Both the position numbers and the translations under genes were made by a program. A stretch of DNA of 64,000 nt from Cercis canadensis (taxonomy: Eukaryota > Streptophyta > Magnoliopsida > Fabales > Fabaceae): positions 372,001-436,000 of the forward strand of contig QAOA01005944.1 of NCBI GenBank assembly GCA_003255065.1, in the 5' to 3' direction. The first letter of the stretch is position 1. Every line of letters starts with the position of its first letter. Under the pieces are notes generated by a model. The model made no database searches. It was not told where the DNA came from and was given only the letters and a program-made list of their open reading frames with translations. Shown in pieces: positions 24,776 to 33,613 of this stretch.

Positions 24776-27700
24776 GGGGGGGGGGTGGTGTGTGTGTGTG
24801 GAGGTGCAAAGGAACCACAAGGGAAGAAATAACACCTTGACTGTTAAAGTCATAGCGTGAAGCCGGTGAATACGTAGAACACATGACAAAAACTCCAGCC
24901 TACATTATATCATCTTTTAACATTAATTTGCCTGAAGAGAACCAAATACTAAAATCATTGTGTTGCTCTTGCATAAGGGATTTTATCAACCAACCAGAAC
25001 CATATCTACATGTGTAGAGGTTAAAAGAGCCAGTTAAGAACACAGTGAAAGCAGCTAAAGAAATTGAACTGATACCTGCTGTCGCATGAGTAAAGCAGAG
25101 GCCCCAAGAGCAGCTGTAACAGCACCAACAATGACTGTATTTTTGTTTACATCTTTGGATTCACTTTTTATCTCTTCTCTTTTTACAGAATGGCCCAAGC
25201 TACTTTTCCGATTAGGGACTTGATCTATTTCACAAACATTACCATAATTCTTTTTCCCAGATTTTTTCTCATCATCAAGGGTCATACATCCTCCCTGGCC
25301 ATTATCTTGCACTGTAACTACATTAAAATATTTCCTCAAGGCAGCTAAGCTAGATCCTACAATAACACCAACGGGCATCACTCTTTTCAGATAGCTTGTT
25401 TCCTGTACAGCAGAAGAAATTGCCCTAACAATATGCTCCCCATCAACAGTACCAACTTTTTCTTTAGAAACCTCAATATTATGGAATTGACTTTTGGTAT
25501 GCAGTGGGTGCAACTTGCTCTGCACAATGGCCAGTGATATGGCATTTGCCACATGTTCCAGATCTCCTGCAAGGTTCAATTTCATTTCTTCCATTTCTGT
25601 TGCATTTAGCTTGCGACCAACTTCCACCCTCAATGAATCTAATATGATATTTTTCACAAATTGTATCAATTCCTCTGACCTGTCATCACCAGCATCAATT
25701 TTTTCATTCCCGATATCTGTTGCAATGAACTCCTTGACAGGTGCTGGTTGCTTTTCAGTATCTAATATTACATATGGTGGTTCGATATATTGCTCCTTAT
25801 CAGAAGATTTTGCAGGTGAGTGGCCCTTCATCTTGCAGCTAGTATCCTCACAAGTTGCAATATTAGCAGAAGAACTTTCCATGTTTTGTGATTGTTCCAA
25901 GAGCTTCCATTCACCTTCTTCTGGGATATAGTCAAGCAATAATGTAGTTGTTGTGTCTAAATCAAGTGACTTGGGAGGAACCTTTGAAATAAGATACCCA
26001 TATGGACTTGCAGATATGTAAAGTGGCATCCTGTTTACATGTCCGTGTCCATCCCATTCATCAGCAAGAATTATTTTACCAACCAATTGACCATTTATTT
26101 TACTTTCACTCAGAGCTACGTGGTCATCAGAGTTAGTTCCTTGAGGATTGGACAAACGACTTCCATTAACTATGCTGAGGCTTTGGGTTGGTTGTTCCTC
26201 CATATAACAAGTGTCATCCTGTGGGTATGTGCCATCATTGTGATTATCTACAAAAGGGTCATCTATTGTGTTGGATTTTGTAATTTGATTATCCGTTTTT
26301 TGCTTTTCTCCCAATTCGTGCTCAATTTCTTTTCCATCCTTAACTTTATATTCCTTGTCTGAACTCTCCTCAAATTGATCTATCATACTTTCTATCACAC
26401 CAAAAACACTATTAACAGCCACTTGGGTGGAATCATCTATCCCTGTCAAGGCACCAAATGCTTGAGAAACACTGAAGGGGGCGGGGCTGGAATCAGAACT
26501 AACAGAGTTAGCTTGGTCTGAAATCTCCTGCATATTTTTGTTCTCTTTCTTCTCATTACAATTACCTTCCCTTTCTACTGTTTGGTGCTCATAGGATACA
26601 GGAGGTGAAGGCGGTTCTTCTTTTGTGGTAGTTGATGCCATTTTACTTTGATCACTGGAGGTTTCCTGAGTTTTCTGATTACTGGAGGACTCCTGAGTTT
26701 TCTGATCACTGGAAGTTTCCTGAGTTTTCTGATTACTGGAGGACTCCTGAGTTTTCTGATCACTAGAGGACTCCTGAGTTTTCTGTGCAACCTTCTGGAT
26801 ATTGATTTCCTCTTTCATGTCTGCTTGAGCTATTCCACTGTTTTCACTTTTCTGCTCGTCAACAGATCCTGCTTCAAAGCCACCCCCCGCCCCTTCATGT
26901 TGGCTGGGAGTATGTTTAGCACCAGTTTCCAATCCCTTTTCGCTATTGCCAAGATTTGGTGCAGCTTTTTCTTCTAATTGCTCATTCATATCATTACTTC
27001 TAGACTCGCTGGTTTCTTTGCTAAAAGATCCAGAAGAACCAACTTCATCATTGTTTGTTGCTTCAGATTGGGCTAAACTCGTAGCTTTTTGTGATTTATC
27101 CAAGGGCAAAACTTCTGATTCTGTTCCTCCAGCAGGCACACCTGTACCACTTGGAGCATTATCGGAGCTATCTTTTGTCCTTTTCATCTCATTCAAAGAG
27201 GACTGATCTTCAGAAATACCTTCCACACCAGATACTCCTTTCATTTTTTCTTGGTTCTTTGGCCCTGATAATGCATCAGGAGCCTTAGCAATACCAAGAA
27301 CCCTATCAAACTTCAAGTGAGTTCCCTGTGAATGCATAATCCCAGTCACAGCGGCAGTAAGCTTTCCACGAACATCTTCTGGTACAGCATCTTCTAAAGC
27401 TTTCATAAGTGTCTCCCCTTGACCCACAGCAGTCAAGACCTGGAAATTTTGCATCCAATGTCACTGCAATTACAAGATTCTAAAACTAAGCAAGAGTTTA
27501 GATAAATGTCCATTACAAATGCTTCCCAATACAAAACATAGAATACAGAAAATCACCCTTACTGTATAAGTGACTCCATTCCAAATAAGAATATTATAAT
27601 TTTGAAAAAAGTCCTGTCTTATAAGAATATTATAATTGTTAACATCCTCTGAACAATACGCAATATACATATAAGCACATAGTCGGAATCAAAAATTGAG

Positions 27701-30700
27701 AAACCAACAACTTACAAATAGAGAAAATAATTTATTAATAGATGCTGAAAAAAAAAATAATCTTCAACTATTTAATTAATAAAAAAAGGTCATGGAGGAA
27801 AAGGACTTTCGTCTTATTCTTATATATTAGCAGGGTGCTACCCAACTTTTCCGTGAATGACTGATAAACTCCAAGAAATAAATTAAGTTATTACAAGTAA
27901 TCTCCATTGTCTGTAAAAGCATGACTCCGGCATAATCTTTCACCTTAAAGAAAATTTCCTACTTTACAGAAAACCTATATCTGGGTGGCTCAAACATCCT
28001 ACTTGCTCAGCTCTGCATCTATAACCGTATGATTGTGTGTTGAGACAAAAATATCTCTATTTACCAAGTTACCAAAATTTGACCAAAAGATAGAATTCAT
28101 GTTACAAACAAATGTATTATTTTACATAATAATAAAAGGTGATATAGCAGAAGCATATAAAGATGCTCGAGAAACTGACCCCATCAAGAAAGACTTGTAG
28201 TCAATGATCATTCACCAGGAGCATACAAAGAAAAATGTCAAGGATTCCAAGTAAAAGTTAATGATGCAAAACAAAGTAATCTCTGAGATAATAAAAAAGA
28301 AAATTCTCCTCCCAAAGGATGGATGAATAAATAAATAAATAAATACACAAAAACACATGTAAATACCAGTCCCTCACATATACACCTGAATGAGTTCAAA
28401 CCTGTAAATTATCCCCCTTCCTTGTTCTTTTTATGGAAAAAATTATTAAACTGATGTAAGATAGAATAAGAAACAAATCTAATGACAAACATGACATCAT
28501 GGCAATAAACATTTTAAGCACTACCTTTTTCTTCTTCTCTTCTGTTAGAGTATCAAGATTGGTAACATCAAGCATATTCATTACCACTTGGGCTGTCTGT
28601 AGAACTTGACCATGTTCGCCATCTATTGAACCAGTATTCTCCTCTTCAGTGACATCTGGGTTAGTGGAGCTAGTCTGCTGTAATGGATCATTTTGTATTT
28701 GTAAGCTTGTATCTCCAAGCTCAAGGTTCCTTTGTAAATCTTCTTCAGACCTAAACTGGAAGTTTGCATCATTCTTACTATTTTCAAGCATATTTTTAGG
28801 ACAATCAATAGAATATCCATCAAATGCATCTGACTGAGTAAGATCCAACAATTTGCTGCCTTCATTGGTCTTATCTGGCCTTATGTCCTCTACAACAGCT
28901 AATCCTTTTGAAGTATTTATGGTAACATCTAGATCAGTCAGAAGAGGATGACGGCCCTTTAGGAGTCCAAGCTCCACTGCTGTGAGCCACTGCATATACC
29001 ACATAACAGCATATCACTTGCAACTGGCAATAATATAGAGCAGAAAACTCCACTAGAACTCTGAACAAAGAGAATAAATAAAAGAATTGTGATACTAGCA
29101 TTCGTTACCACACACATCAGAAGAACTAATGGATCATGCCAACAGTACAAGTTTTGTTCACCAGATAACTACTCCAGAAACTAGCTTAAAAAATGTGAGG
29201 ACATTCCCATTGCTAACAAATTGGACCCATTAAATTTAGTTTAACATATGCATCGTTTTTTCTGACTTAAAATTTTGTTTACAAGAAGGCACCCTGAACG
29301 AGTGTATGATTTCAATTCACATTTCAAAGAGAAAATAAATCCAGACCAGAACATTAAAAAATTAACATGCCAATACCTGGACTTCAACCAAAGTTGTATA
29401 TTCTATGATAAAGTCTAAAGGCTTTGAGCCCTTTAATTTCATTACTAAACCATTCTCTGTGAGTTAAAAGGTCAACATGATTCTTAAACCTGTAAAATGA
29501 ATAAAAATGTCCTTCACTGTATCCAATTTAGGACAACAATTCCCAACTTTGGCTGACACCAGAGGAAAATTACATAAAGAAAATAAGATATCAATCCATA
29601 ATTAGATAGAGAAGAATAATCACCTCAATTGTTAGCAGTTGACACCAAGATATAATGGACCTGTCAGCACCAATAAAACTAGACGGTACACAAGAACATA
29701 GGAGCAGGCTTGTGAATGGATTTTCTGCAATCAGATTGCGTGGAATTGAGAAAACTGGAGCCATCCCATCGTCACTCTGATAAAAAATTTTGAATGGTAA
29801 GACTTCTATGCATTGGCATATGTGCATGGGAAATTAATACCTTAGCAAATAACAGCTGATGCGCAATATGCAATCAATTTATGAAAACAAATGAGCCATA
29901 GTAGAACATTTATCCATCTTGGACAGAATTGGAGACATGTTATGAACTGAAGACTTAGAGACTGTAGGTTACCCACTGTCAAATCCTACAGTGATTGTAG
30001 GACGTGAGAGGGGAAGAGAGAAAAGCAAGGTGATGCTTATAATTTATTAACCTTTCTCTTTTGTATGCTAAATCTCATGATAATCCATAGTGCCAAGACG
30101 ATTATAACAAGGAAGAGCCATGAGGAAGGACCAACTAGGAGAGTTAAATAAGAAATAAACCCAAAGTGATTTTCACAGGACAATCGGGGGTGTTTTGTCA
30201 TTTTTTATTCCACGCTTGGTATTATTTACCATAATGAGAGAGAGATTACGCTGTGGTACTCATGTCATGTCCCAATCTGGGACAAACAATATAAAGGAAC
30301 ATTCTTGAAATATCTCCATGTGCTTGACCAACTTGTGCAACTTTGCCAATAAATAACTTTTTTCTCCAAAACCATTCTAGAAATATTTTCCATGAAAACA
30401 AATAGAGAATTGAATTGAGTAATATTTAGCAAGCACACAAACTATGCAATCAATCACATGCTAATTAACATGAGATGGAGCTTTTTAAAGTAAAGCATGC
30501 TCACCTGTATAAAGAGAACGGGAATTTTAACACTCCCAATCACATTTCTTGTGCTGGACTTTGAATAAAAATCTTCAATAGCCCCAAAGCCATAAGATAC
30601 CATCGATATTGATTTTTCAAAATCACGTACAGATTTTGCCGATAGAGCATTTTCCACATCAAAACTTTTTGTTTTGCCTCGGAATAGTTCCTACAGATTT

Positions 30701-32456
30701 AATGAGCTTTTAGTAAATATATAACCACTTGCAATAAAAGATAGTTGATGTATAACACATCAAAATCTGTCCTTCATATTAGACAGCAAGGAACATCTTA
30801 ATATGGGGCCAGGTGAAAAAGGCAGAAAGGAGAGTGAAGGTTGAAAGCAATTAAATTACCTGGTTGGTTCTTAGAATGTCTACCAGTCCACTGGTGAGTT
30901 TCTGATCAACAACAATGTGATAAGGAGAGGACCTTGTAGCTTCGTCTAAATCAAACGGATTGTCTATGCATGTGGCAGCTGTCAGTGGTGTTCTCTCCCC
31001 AAACTCTGCCAGGTATTTTGTCAACATGTTTGCACCATATCCCCAGCCAACACCCATCAATGTTGTCCACGGTCTTGCCGTATTGATATATGTTATAGCT
31101 GTGCAGATATCATCGCTGTCAGCAGCTGTAAATAACCTACAGAAAATAAAGTAATTATGAGGTCCTACCATTAGCCGTTGTTTCCATAAGACTATAAAGA
31201 GAAGGTCGATTCCCAGTCCATCTATAATTAATGGCCAACTTCCCAAGAATGGAGAAGAAAGAAGGCAGAGAAGCACATATACTTTGGTTGTTTGGATTAA
31301 CAAGTAAGGTCAGAAAGTAAAGAAGTGGTCCCCCCCAGCTCTTCCCTCCTTCCCCCAATTCACCATCTTCACTCCAAGAGAGTACCAACATACTCTATCC
31401 TGCCCCCAAGAGCATCATCCCCTATGATTCTCCCAAGCTCCAATATCCTATGCTATGACACAAATAAGACACCATAAATCACCACTACACCAGAGCTTGT
31501 TCTGAATTGTATGTTAATTATCTTCTCAATTTTACTCACTTTCAAAAGAAAATATATGAATCTTTATATTATTACCTTGACCATCAAGCACGAAAATTGA
31601 CTATAAAGTATTAAATAATCAACCTATTACAGCATCTATCTCGACTCTGAAGTACTCTAAAACTGAAAGAGAGTTACCGGGCTGTGGTGAGAGGTGAACC
31701 AGCACATCCTCTGGGATTCATCACAACAGGGAAAAACCCCCTCTTTAGAGCTTCAAGCACAAATGACCTTATGTTATTGTCCATGCTTCCTTCAGGCGTG
31801 CCAGGAACCAGCAACAACGTAGTATCCAGCCCACGCTCTTCTTCCAAGTCCAAATTCGCCGGCCAATCCAACGAAACCACACCTCCATCTTTCGTAGTAA
31901 CACACACTCTCTGATAATTCAAGTTCCCACCCTCCAAACCCCTTTCTCCACCATCATGGCTCCTCACTTGAATCCTGCCACTATTAAGCGTCACAAAGTG
32001 CCTTTCCTCCTTCACAGGCTTCTCATTCACATTCTCCAACGATTCGCTACCTTGAAACGATATCGACGGGCACCGAAGGAACACAAAACGGTTAAACGGC
32101 GTCGGACTAGCGAATAAGATCCAGTCCCCGATATCCAAAACCCCAGAATTCTTCCAGGATTTCAATCGCGACAAGTAAAGCGCAACCCCTGAAGCGAACC
32201 CAAGTGCCGGAGCAATCAAGTCCAATGAATTAACAGAAGGGTATTGAGTAATCAAGCTATTAAACAAATTCTCAAATGGGGTTGGTGCTAAAGACCTTAT
32301 TTGATTCCCAACGGCGATTTTCCGACTGGGTTTGAGCCTTCGCCGTCGGTAAACGCGAAATTCACGAGCTTTAAACGGTTTAGTAGACAAAAATGGAAGC
32401 TTTCGAAGATGGGCATTGGAACTATCGGTGTAAATATAATTAGAAGCGAGGTTCAT
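9702..32456 (-). CDS. EMB8-like alpha/beta-hydrolase fused to a C-terminal CPBP (CAAX-protease-like) domain, 1,807 aa
   Basis: Eleven exons on the minus strand keep one open frame: 32456-31678, 31136-30860, 30690-30505, 29776-29624, 28989-28525, 27439-25076, 24270-24065, 23981-23826, 11565-11331, 10625-10318 and 9996-9702. Residues 1-100 are basic with a hydrophobic segment, compatible with plastid targeting. Residues about 215-420 are an EMB8-like alpha/beta-hydrolase ([19 protein letters not shown]). The nucleophile elbow reads GWGYG at 290-294, with Gly292 where Ser is expected. A long acidic, Ser/Gln-rich middle part holds five 9-residue repeats (840-884). The C-terminus is hydrophobic and has the CPBP motif EELFFR (E1676, E1677, R1681), but its FxxxH and HxxxN histidines are not seen. 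Length and domain order fit the Arabidopsis family I recall as At2g03140; function is uncharacterised. Intron 8 holds an 11.8-kb nested retrotransposon, antisense to the gene, yet no exon is damaged. Confidence 0.9.
11909..12139 (+). repeat. Copia 5' LTR
   Basis: 231 bp, TGTTGG...CTACA. It matches 23465-23708 apart from about three substitutions, a 12-bp indel and the N at 23620. Confidence 0.93.
12160..13134 (+). pseudogene. Copia gag
   Basis: An ATG at 12160 just after the primer binding site opens 324 codons. The product looks like a Copia gag polyprotein (the N-terminal part typical of this class, with HWSQS, followed by a UBN2-like gag domain). It ends with a CCHC zinc knuckle, C-X2-C-X4-H-X4-C, near residues 285-298. 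The closing TAG (13132-13134) lies in the same frame as the protease region that follows, so gag and pol were probably one frame interrupted by a single amber codon. Whether this stop is a mutation or a readthrough site cannot be told here. I call it a pseudogene because the rest of the polyprotein is clearly broken. Confidence 0.85.
13135..15424 (+). pseudogene. Copia pol, 5' part: protease, integrase and start of reverse transcriptase
   Basis: The frame continues from gag after the amber codon. The aspartic protease has FDSGASDHM near 13270. A GAG-pre-integrase zinc region with WHRRLGHP follows, then the integrase core with the first Asp in HSDIWG, the second in RTDNGREY and the Glu in NGISERKN. 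A Pro/Glu-rich linker near 14720-14800 contains a short repeated segment. The frame closes at 14986-14988, while the reverse transcriptase frame ([20 protein letters not shown]) resumes in another frame before 15027, so there is a frameshift at about 14960-14990. The part ends at the 5-bp duplication AACGC (15420-15424), where the Gypsy element is inserted inside LDVKNAF of the reverse transcriptase. Confidence 0.88.
15425..15777 (-). repeat. Gypsy 3' LTR
   Basis: 353 bp, almost identical to 21904-22257. Ends are TG...CA. The neighbouring purine tract on the minus strand marks it as the 3' LTR. Confidence 0.93.
15663..17100 (-). pseudogene. Gypsy integrase and chromodomain-like tail
   Basis: On the minus strand an H2C2 zinc-binding part (GHSGYLRT...CDVCQRQK) leads into the integrase core, with Asp in LDFITGLP, Asp in SDRDPLF and Glu in [13 protein letters not shown]-like segment ([16 protein letters not shown]) and a chromodomain-like end follow. 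Stops interrupt it at 16884-16886 and 15921-15923, and a probable one-base loss in an A run near 17105 separates it from RNase H. The 3' end of the reading frame runs into the 3' LTR, as is common in this group. Confidence 0.87.
17093..18154 (-). pseudogene. Gypsy RNase H, present twice because of a 462-bp duplication around an N
   Basis: RNase H features are FEVECDASG, the YEKELMALV segment, HTDQKSL and RAADALSK. The segment 17230-17691 is repeated at 17693-18154 with only a few mismatches and a single N (17692) between the copies. I read this as two overlapping contig ends, possibly two haplotypes, joined without merging, and not as a biological duplication. Confidence 0.85.
18099..19117 (-). 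pseudogene. Gypsy reverse transcriptase
   Basis: Reads [26 protein letters not shown], then a TGA stop (18800-18802) in a conserved position, then [25 protein letters not shown] and the catalytic [10 protein letters not shown] frameshift near 18135-18145, probably one base lost in an A run, separates it from RNase H. The upstream end stops at the N at 19118, beyond which a foreign sequence begins. Confidence 0.9.
19119..19798 (+). mobile_element. Partial hAT-like element carrying a captured gene fragment
   Basis: This block interrupts the Gypsy frame between protease and reverse transcriptase. The right end (minus-strand reading TAGGGGTGTAATCGG) and the subterminal runs of CCGAACCGAACC resemble hAT non-autonomous elements of plants. 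The adjoining 8 bp, 19799-19806 (AAAGCCAT), would be the target duplication, but the left end is lost at the contig-join N (19118), so it cannot be tested. No transposase is visible. The interior holds three exon-like segments of a Myb/SANT-like gene. Confidence 0.55.
19126..19571 (+). pseudogene. Captured Myb/SANT-like (L10-interacting MYB type) gene fragment
   Basis: Three exon-like blocks, 19126-19167, 19244-19337 and 19447-19571, have GT-AG borders and join in phase into 87 codons ending in TAG. The first two give [13 protein letters not shown] and [21 protein letters not shown], which resemble the end of the Myb/SANT-like DNA-binding domain (Myb_DNA-bind_3) found in L10-interacting MYB proteins and PIF/Harbinger accessory proteins. 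The third is acidic and Ser/Thr-rich. The start of the domain is missing, cut by the N at 19118. Because introns are kept, the capture was from DNA and not from an mRNA. Expression is unknown. Confidence 0.6.
19800..21834 (-). pseudogene. Gypsy gag and protease, interrupted by a sequencing gap
   Basis: An ATG at 21834 opens a coiled-coil-rich gag (Glu/Lys/Leu repeats over about the first 60 residues) followed by a retrotransposon gag domain ([21 protein letters not shown]). A CCHC knuckle, [14 protein letters not shown], lies near 20300-20340 and an aspartic protease with [11 protein letters not shown] near 20050-20090. A 245-N gap (20664-20908) is flanked by the same 187 bp on both sides, so the gag C-terminal part is present twice. 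The frame runs into hAT-like sequence at 19798. Confidence 0.88.
20477..21095. other. 245-N gap flanked by 187-bp direct repeats
   Basis: The 187 bp at 20477-20663 recur at 20909-21095 with about one difference. The gap lies between them. The identical flanks suggest that the two contigs overlap and that the gap length is nominal. Confidence 0.8.
21904..22257 (-). repeat. Gypsy 5' LTR
   Basis: 354 bp with TG...CA ends; pair of 15425-15777. It lies next to gag and is therefore the 5' LTR in the minus-strand orientation. Confidence 0.93.
22258..23457 (+). pseudogene. Copia pol, 3' part: end of reverse transcriptase and RNase H
   Basis: It resumes exactly at the duplicated AACGC and restores the reverse transcriptase reading with [23 protein letters not shown] and the catalytic YVDD (YVDDMVITG). 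RNase H follows with [19 protein letters not shown] and CDNKAA. Stops interrupt it after FKRLT (about 22408) and twice near 23056-23075. The terminal TGA at 23455-23457 overlaps the purine tract before the 3' LTR. Confidence 0.9.
23465..23708 (+). repeat. Copia 3' LTR
   Basis: Starts TGTTGG after a G-rich polypurine tract and ends CTACA, followed by the TATTT target duplication. It includes a contig-join N at 23620 with a repeated TTT beside it. Confidence 0.93.
24552..24739. repeat. 94-bp tandem duplication in intron 6
   Basis: AATAATCAGAGAGTC recurs at 24552 and 24646, with nearly identical sequence for the full 94 bp. It lies inside intron 6 of the hydrolase/CPBP gene. Confidence 0.8.
24743..24800. 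repeat. Poly(T)/poly(G)/(TG)n low-complexity tract
   Basis: A run of T, then a run of G, then alternating TG within intron 6. Homopolymer lengths here are unreliable in any assembly. Confidence 0.8.
26648..26782 (-). repeat. Five in-frame 27-bp repeats (9-residue units) in exon 6
   Basis: On the minus strand, five consecutive units follow the pattern K-T-Q-E-[ST]-S-S-[DN]-Q (residues about 840-884 of the hydrolase/CPBP protein). Unit types alternate, suggesting duplication of pairs. The segment is low-complexity and likely disordered. Each copy is 27 bp, so copy-number changes keep the frame. Confidence 0.92.
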
Positions 32457-33504
32457 GATGGAGATGGTGGTTTATCCGTTGAGAGGGCGTTGAGGCTCTT
32501 GCATGAAAACGGAAAGGGGAAGTTAATGAAAGTGGATGGCTGGGAATTGCACAAAGAGTGTACTTGGGGGGGGGGGGGGGGGNAATTGGTGGGGTTTACC
32601 CGCCACGGAAACACATGGTTCCGGTACGCACCGGATGACGTTAACGGTCAATATTGAATTGTCTATTTGTCACGTTGGCAAATGGTTATAATGACACAAA
32701 AGAAATTTATTGGTTACTATTTTCATATATCTAAAGAGTGTAAAAATATTCTGTACATAAACCAAAAAAAAAAAAAAGATTAAAACGGCGACGGGGCAAT
32801 TGACGTTCAAAACTCAAAGACGTCACGTCGTGAAGTGACGAGCAAGTTACTATCAGCAACGTAGCTCTCTCTCTTTGTCTTGCTCAAAATAAATTATTCT
32901 GCCAAAGCCTAGATAGTCAGTGAAGCCTAATGCTTCATTTTTTGCTACTAACCCTCTCATGGATAAAACAAGATAATAATTAGAGAAAAAAAAAACTAAT
33001 GTTGAGGAGCAAAATAAAAAGCATCTAATTAAGATGAAAAGGGAATGAACTTAATTTGTGGAGAAGAATATAGTTGTCCATAGGCTCTCCTTGTGTGTGA
33101 TTCATAAGCCTATTTGATCTTTGAAAACTAAGATTGGCCAACAAAGATTAGTGAAGCTCCACATGGGAAGCCTTGAAAATAGAGATCTTCATGGGTGCAT
33201 ATTGTACCGATGTTAGTTCCCACTTCCCACACTTCACATCCTGCGTTTGCTTAAAATGCCTGCTTTTTGTTTCACACATTTAAAAATATACGTATATTTG
33301 TTCCTCAGGCATAGTTCAGCGGTTGAACAAACACAAAATCCTTTATTCAAATTCCATTAATATATATATATATAAATAAAAGGAGTCATTATTTTTATAT
33401 TTAATTTTTTAATATTATATTTTATTTAATATTTAAATATANGAATAGGGGATACACAAAACAGAGCAAGCATCACAAAAGAAAATAATATATGCATATA
33501 TCAC
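32457..33504. other. Promoter side of the hydrolase/CPBP gene and non-coding spacer
   Basis: Directly upstream of the minus-strand ATG. It contains a run of G (about 32565-32582) ending in an N (32583), A-rich tracts and another N at 33442. No TATA box can be assigned with confidence and no gene was found. Confidence 0.4.
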
Positions 33505-33613
33505 CTGGACAGGGTGTAATCCCCGCTTGCAGTTTCCTAATCCCTCCACTGTAATCACATGCATCCCTTCTACATAATATAGAGGTGCTAAGCAAGCATT
33601 GATGGCATAGTGC
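33505..33613 (-). pseudogene. Orphan xanthine dehydrogenase exon (2Fe-2S domain fragment)
   Basis: On the minus strand, between an acceptor (TTCCAG) and a donor (GTGATA), 109 nt encode 36 residues after a split codon: HYAINACLAPLYYVEGMHV and so on, ending HPVQ. This is the segment of xanthine dehydrogenase that contributes the last Cys (NACLAPL) of the N-terminal 2Fe-2S cluster and the start of the next helix. No neighbouring XDH exon is visible on either side. A contig-join N at 33442 lies only 63 bp downstream, so the rest of the gene may be missing from the assembly, or this is a relocated fragment. The 33620-33900 region upstream on this strand does not encode the expected first exon. Confidence 0.75.

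Noticed and set aside
26575..26790. Repetitive frames with VIRKLRSPP or ITGGLLSFL units on both strands
   Set aside because: Off-frame translations of the coding minisatellite in exon 6.
33305..33360. tRNA or SINE-like A and B boxes (ATAGTTCAGCGGTTG, TTCAAATTCC)
   Set aside because: No cloverleaf can be drawn and no target duplication or tail is clear; similar weak signals at 10930, 40850 and 58500 were also left out.
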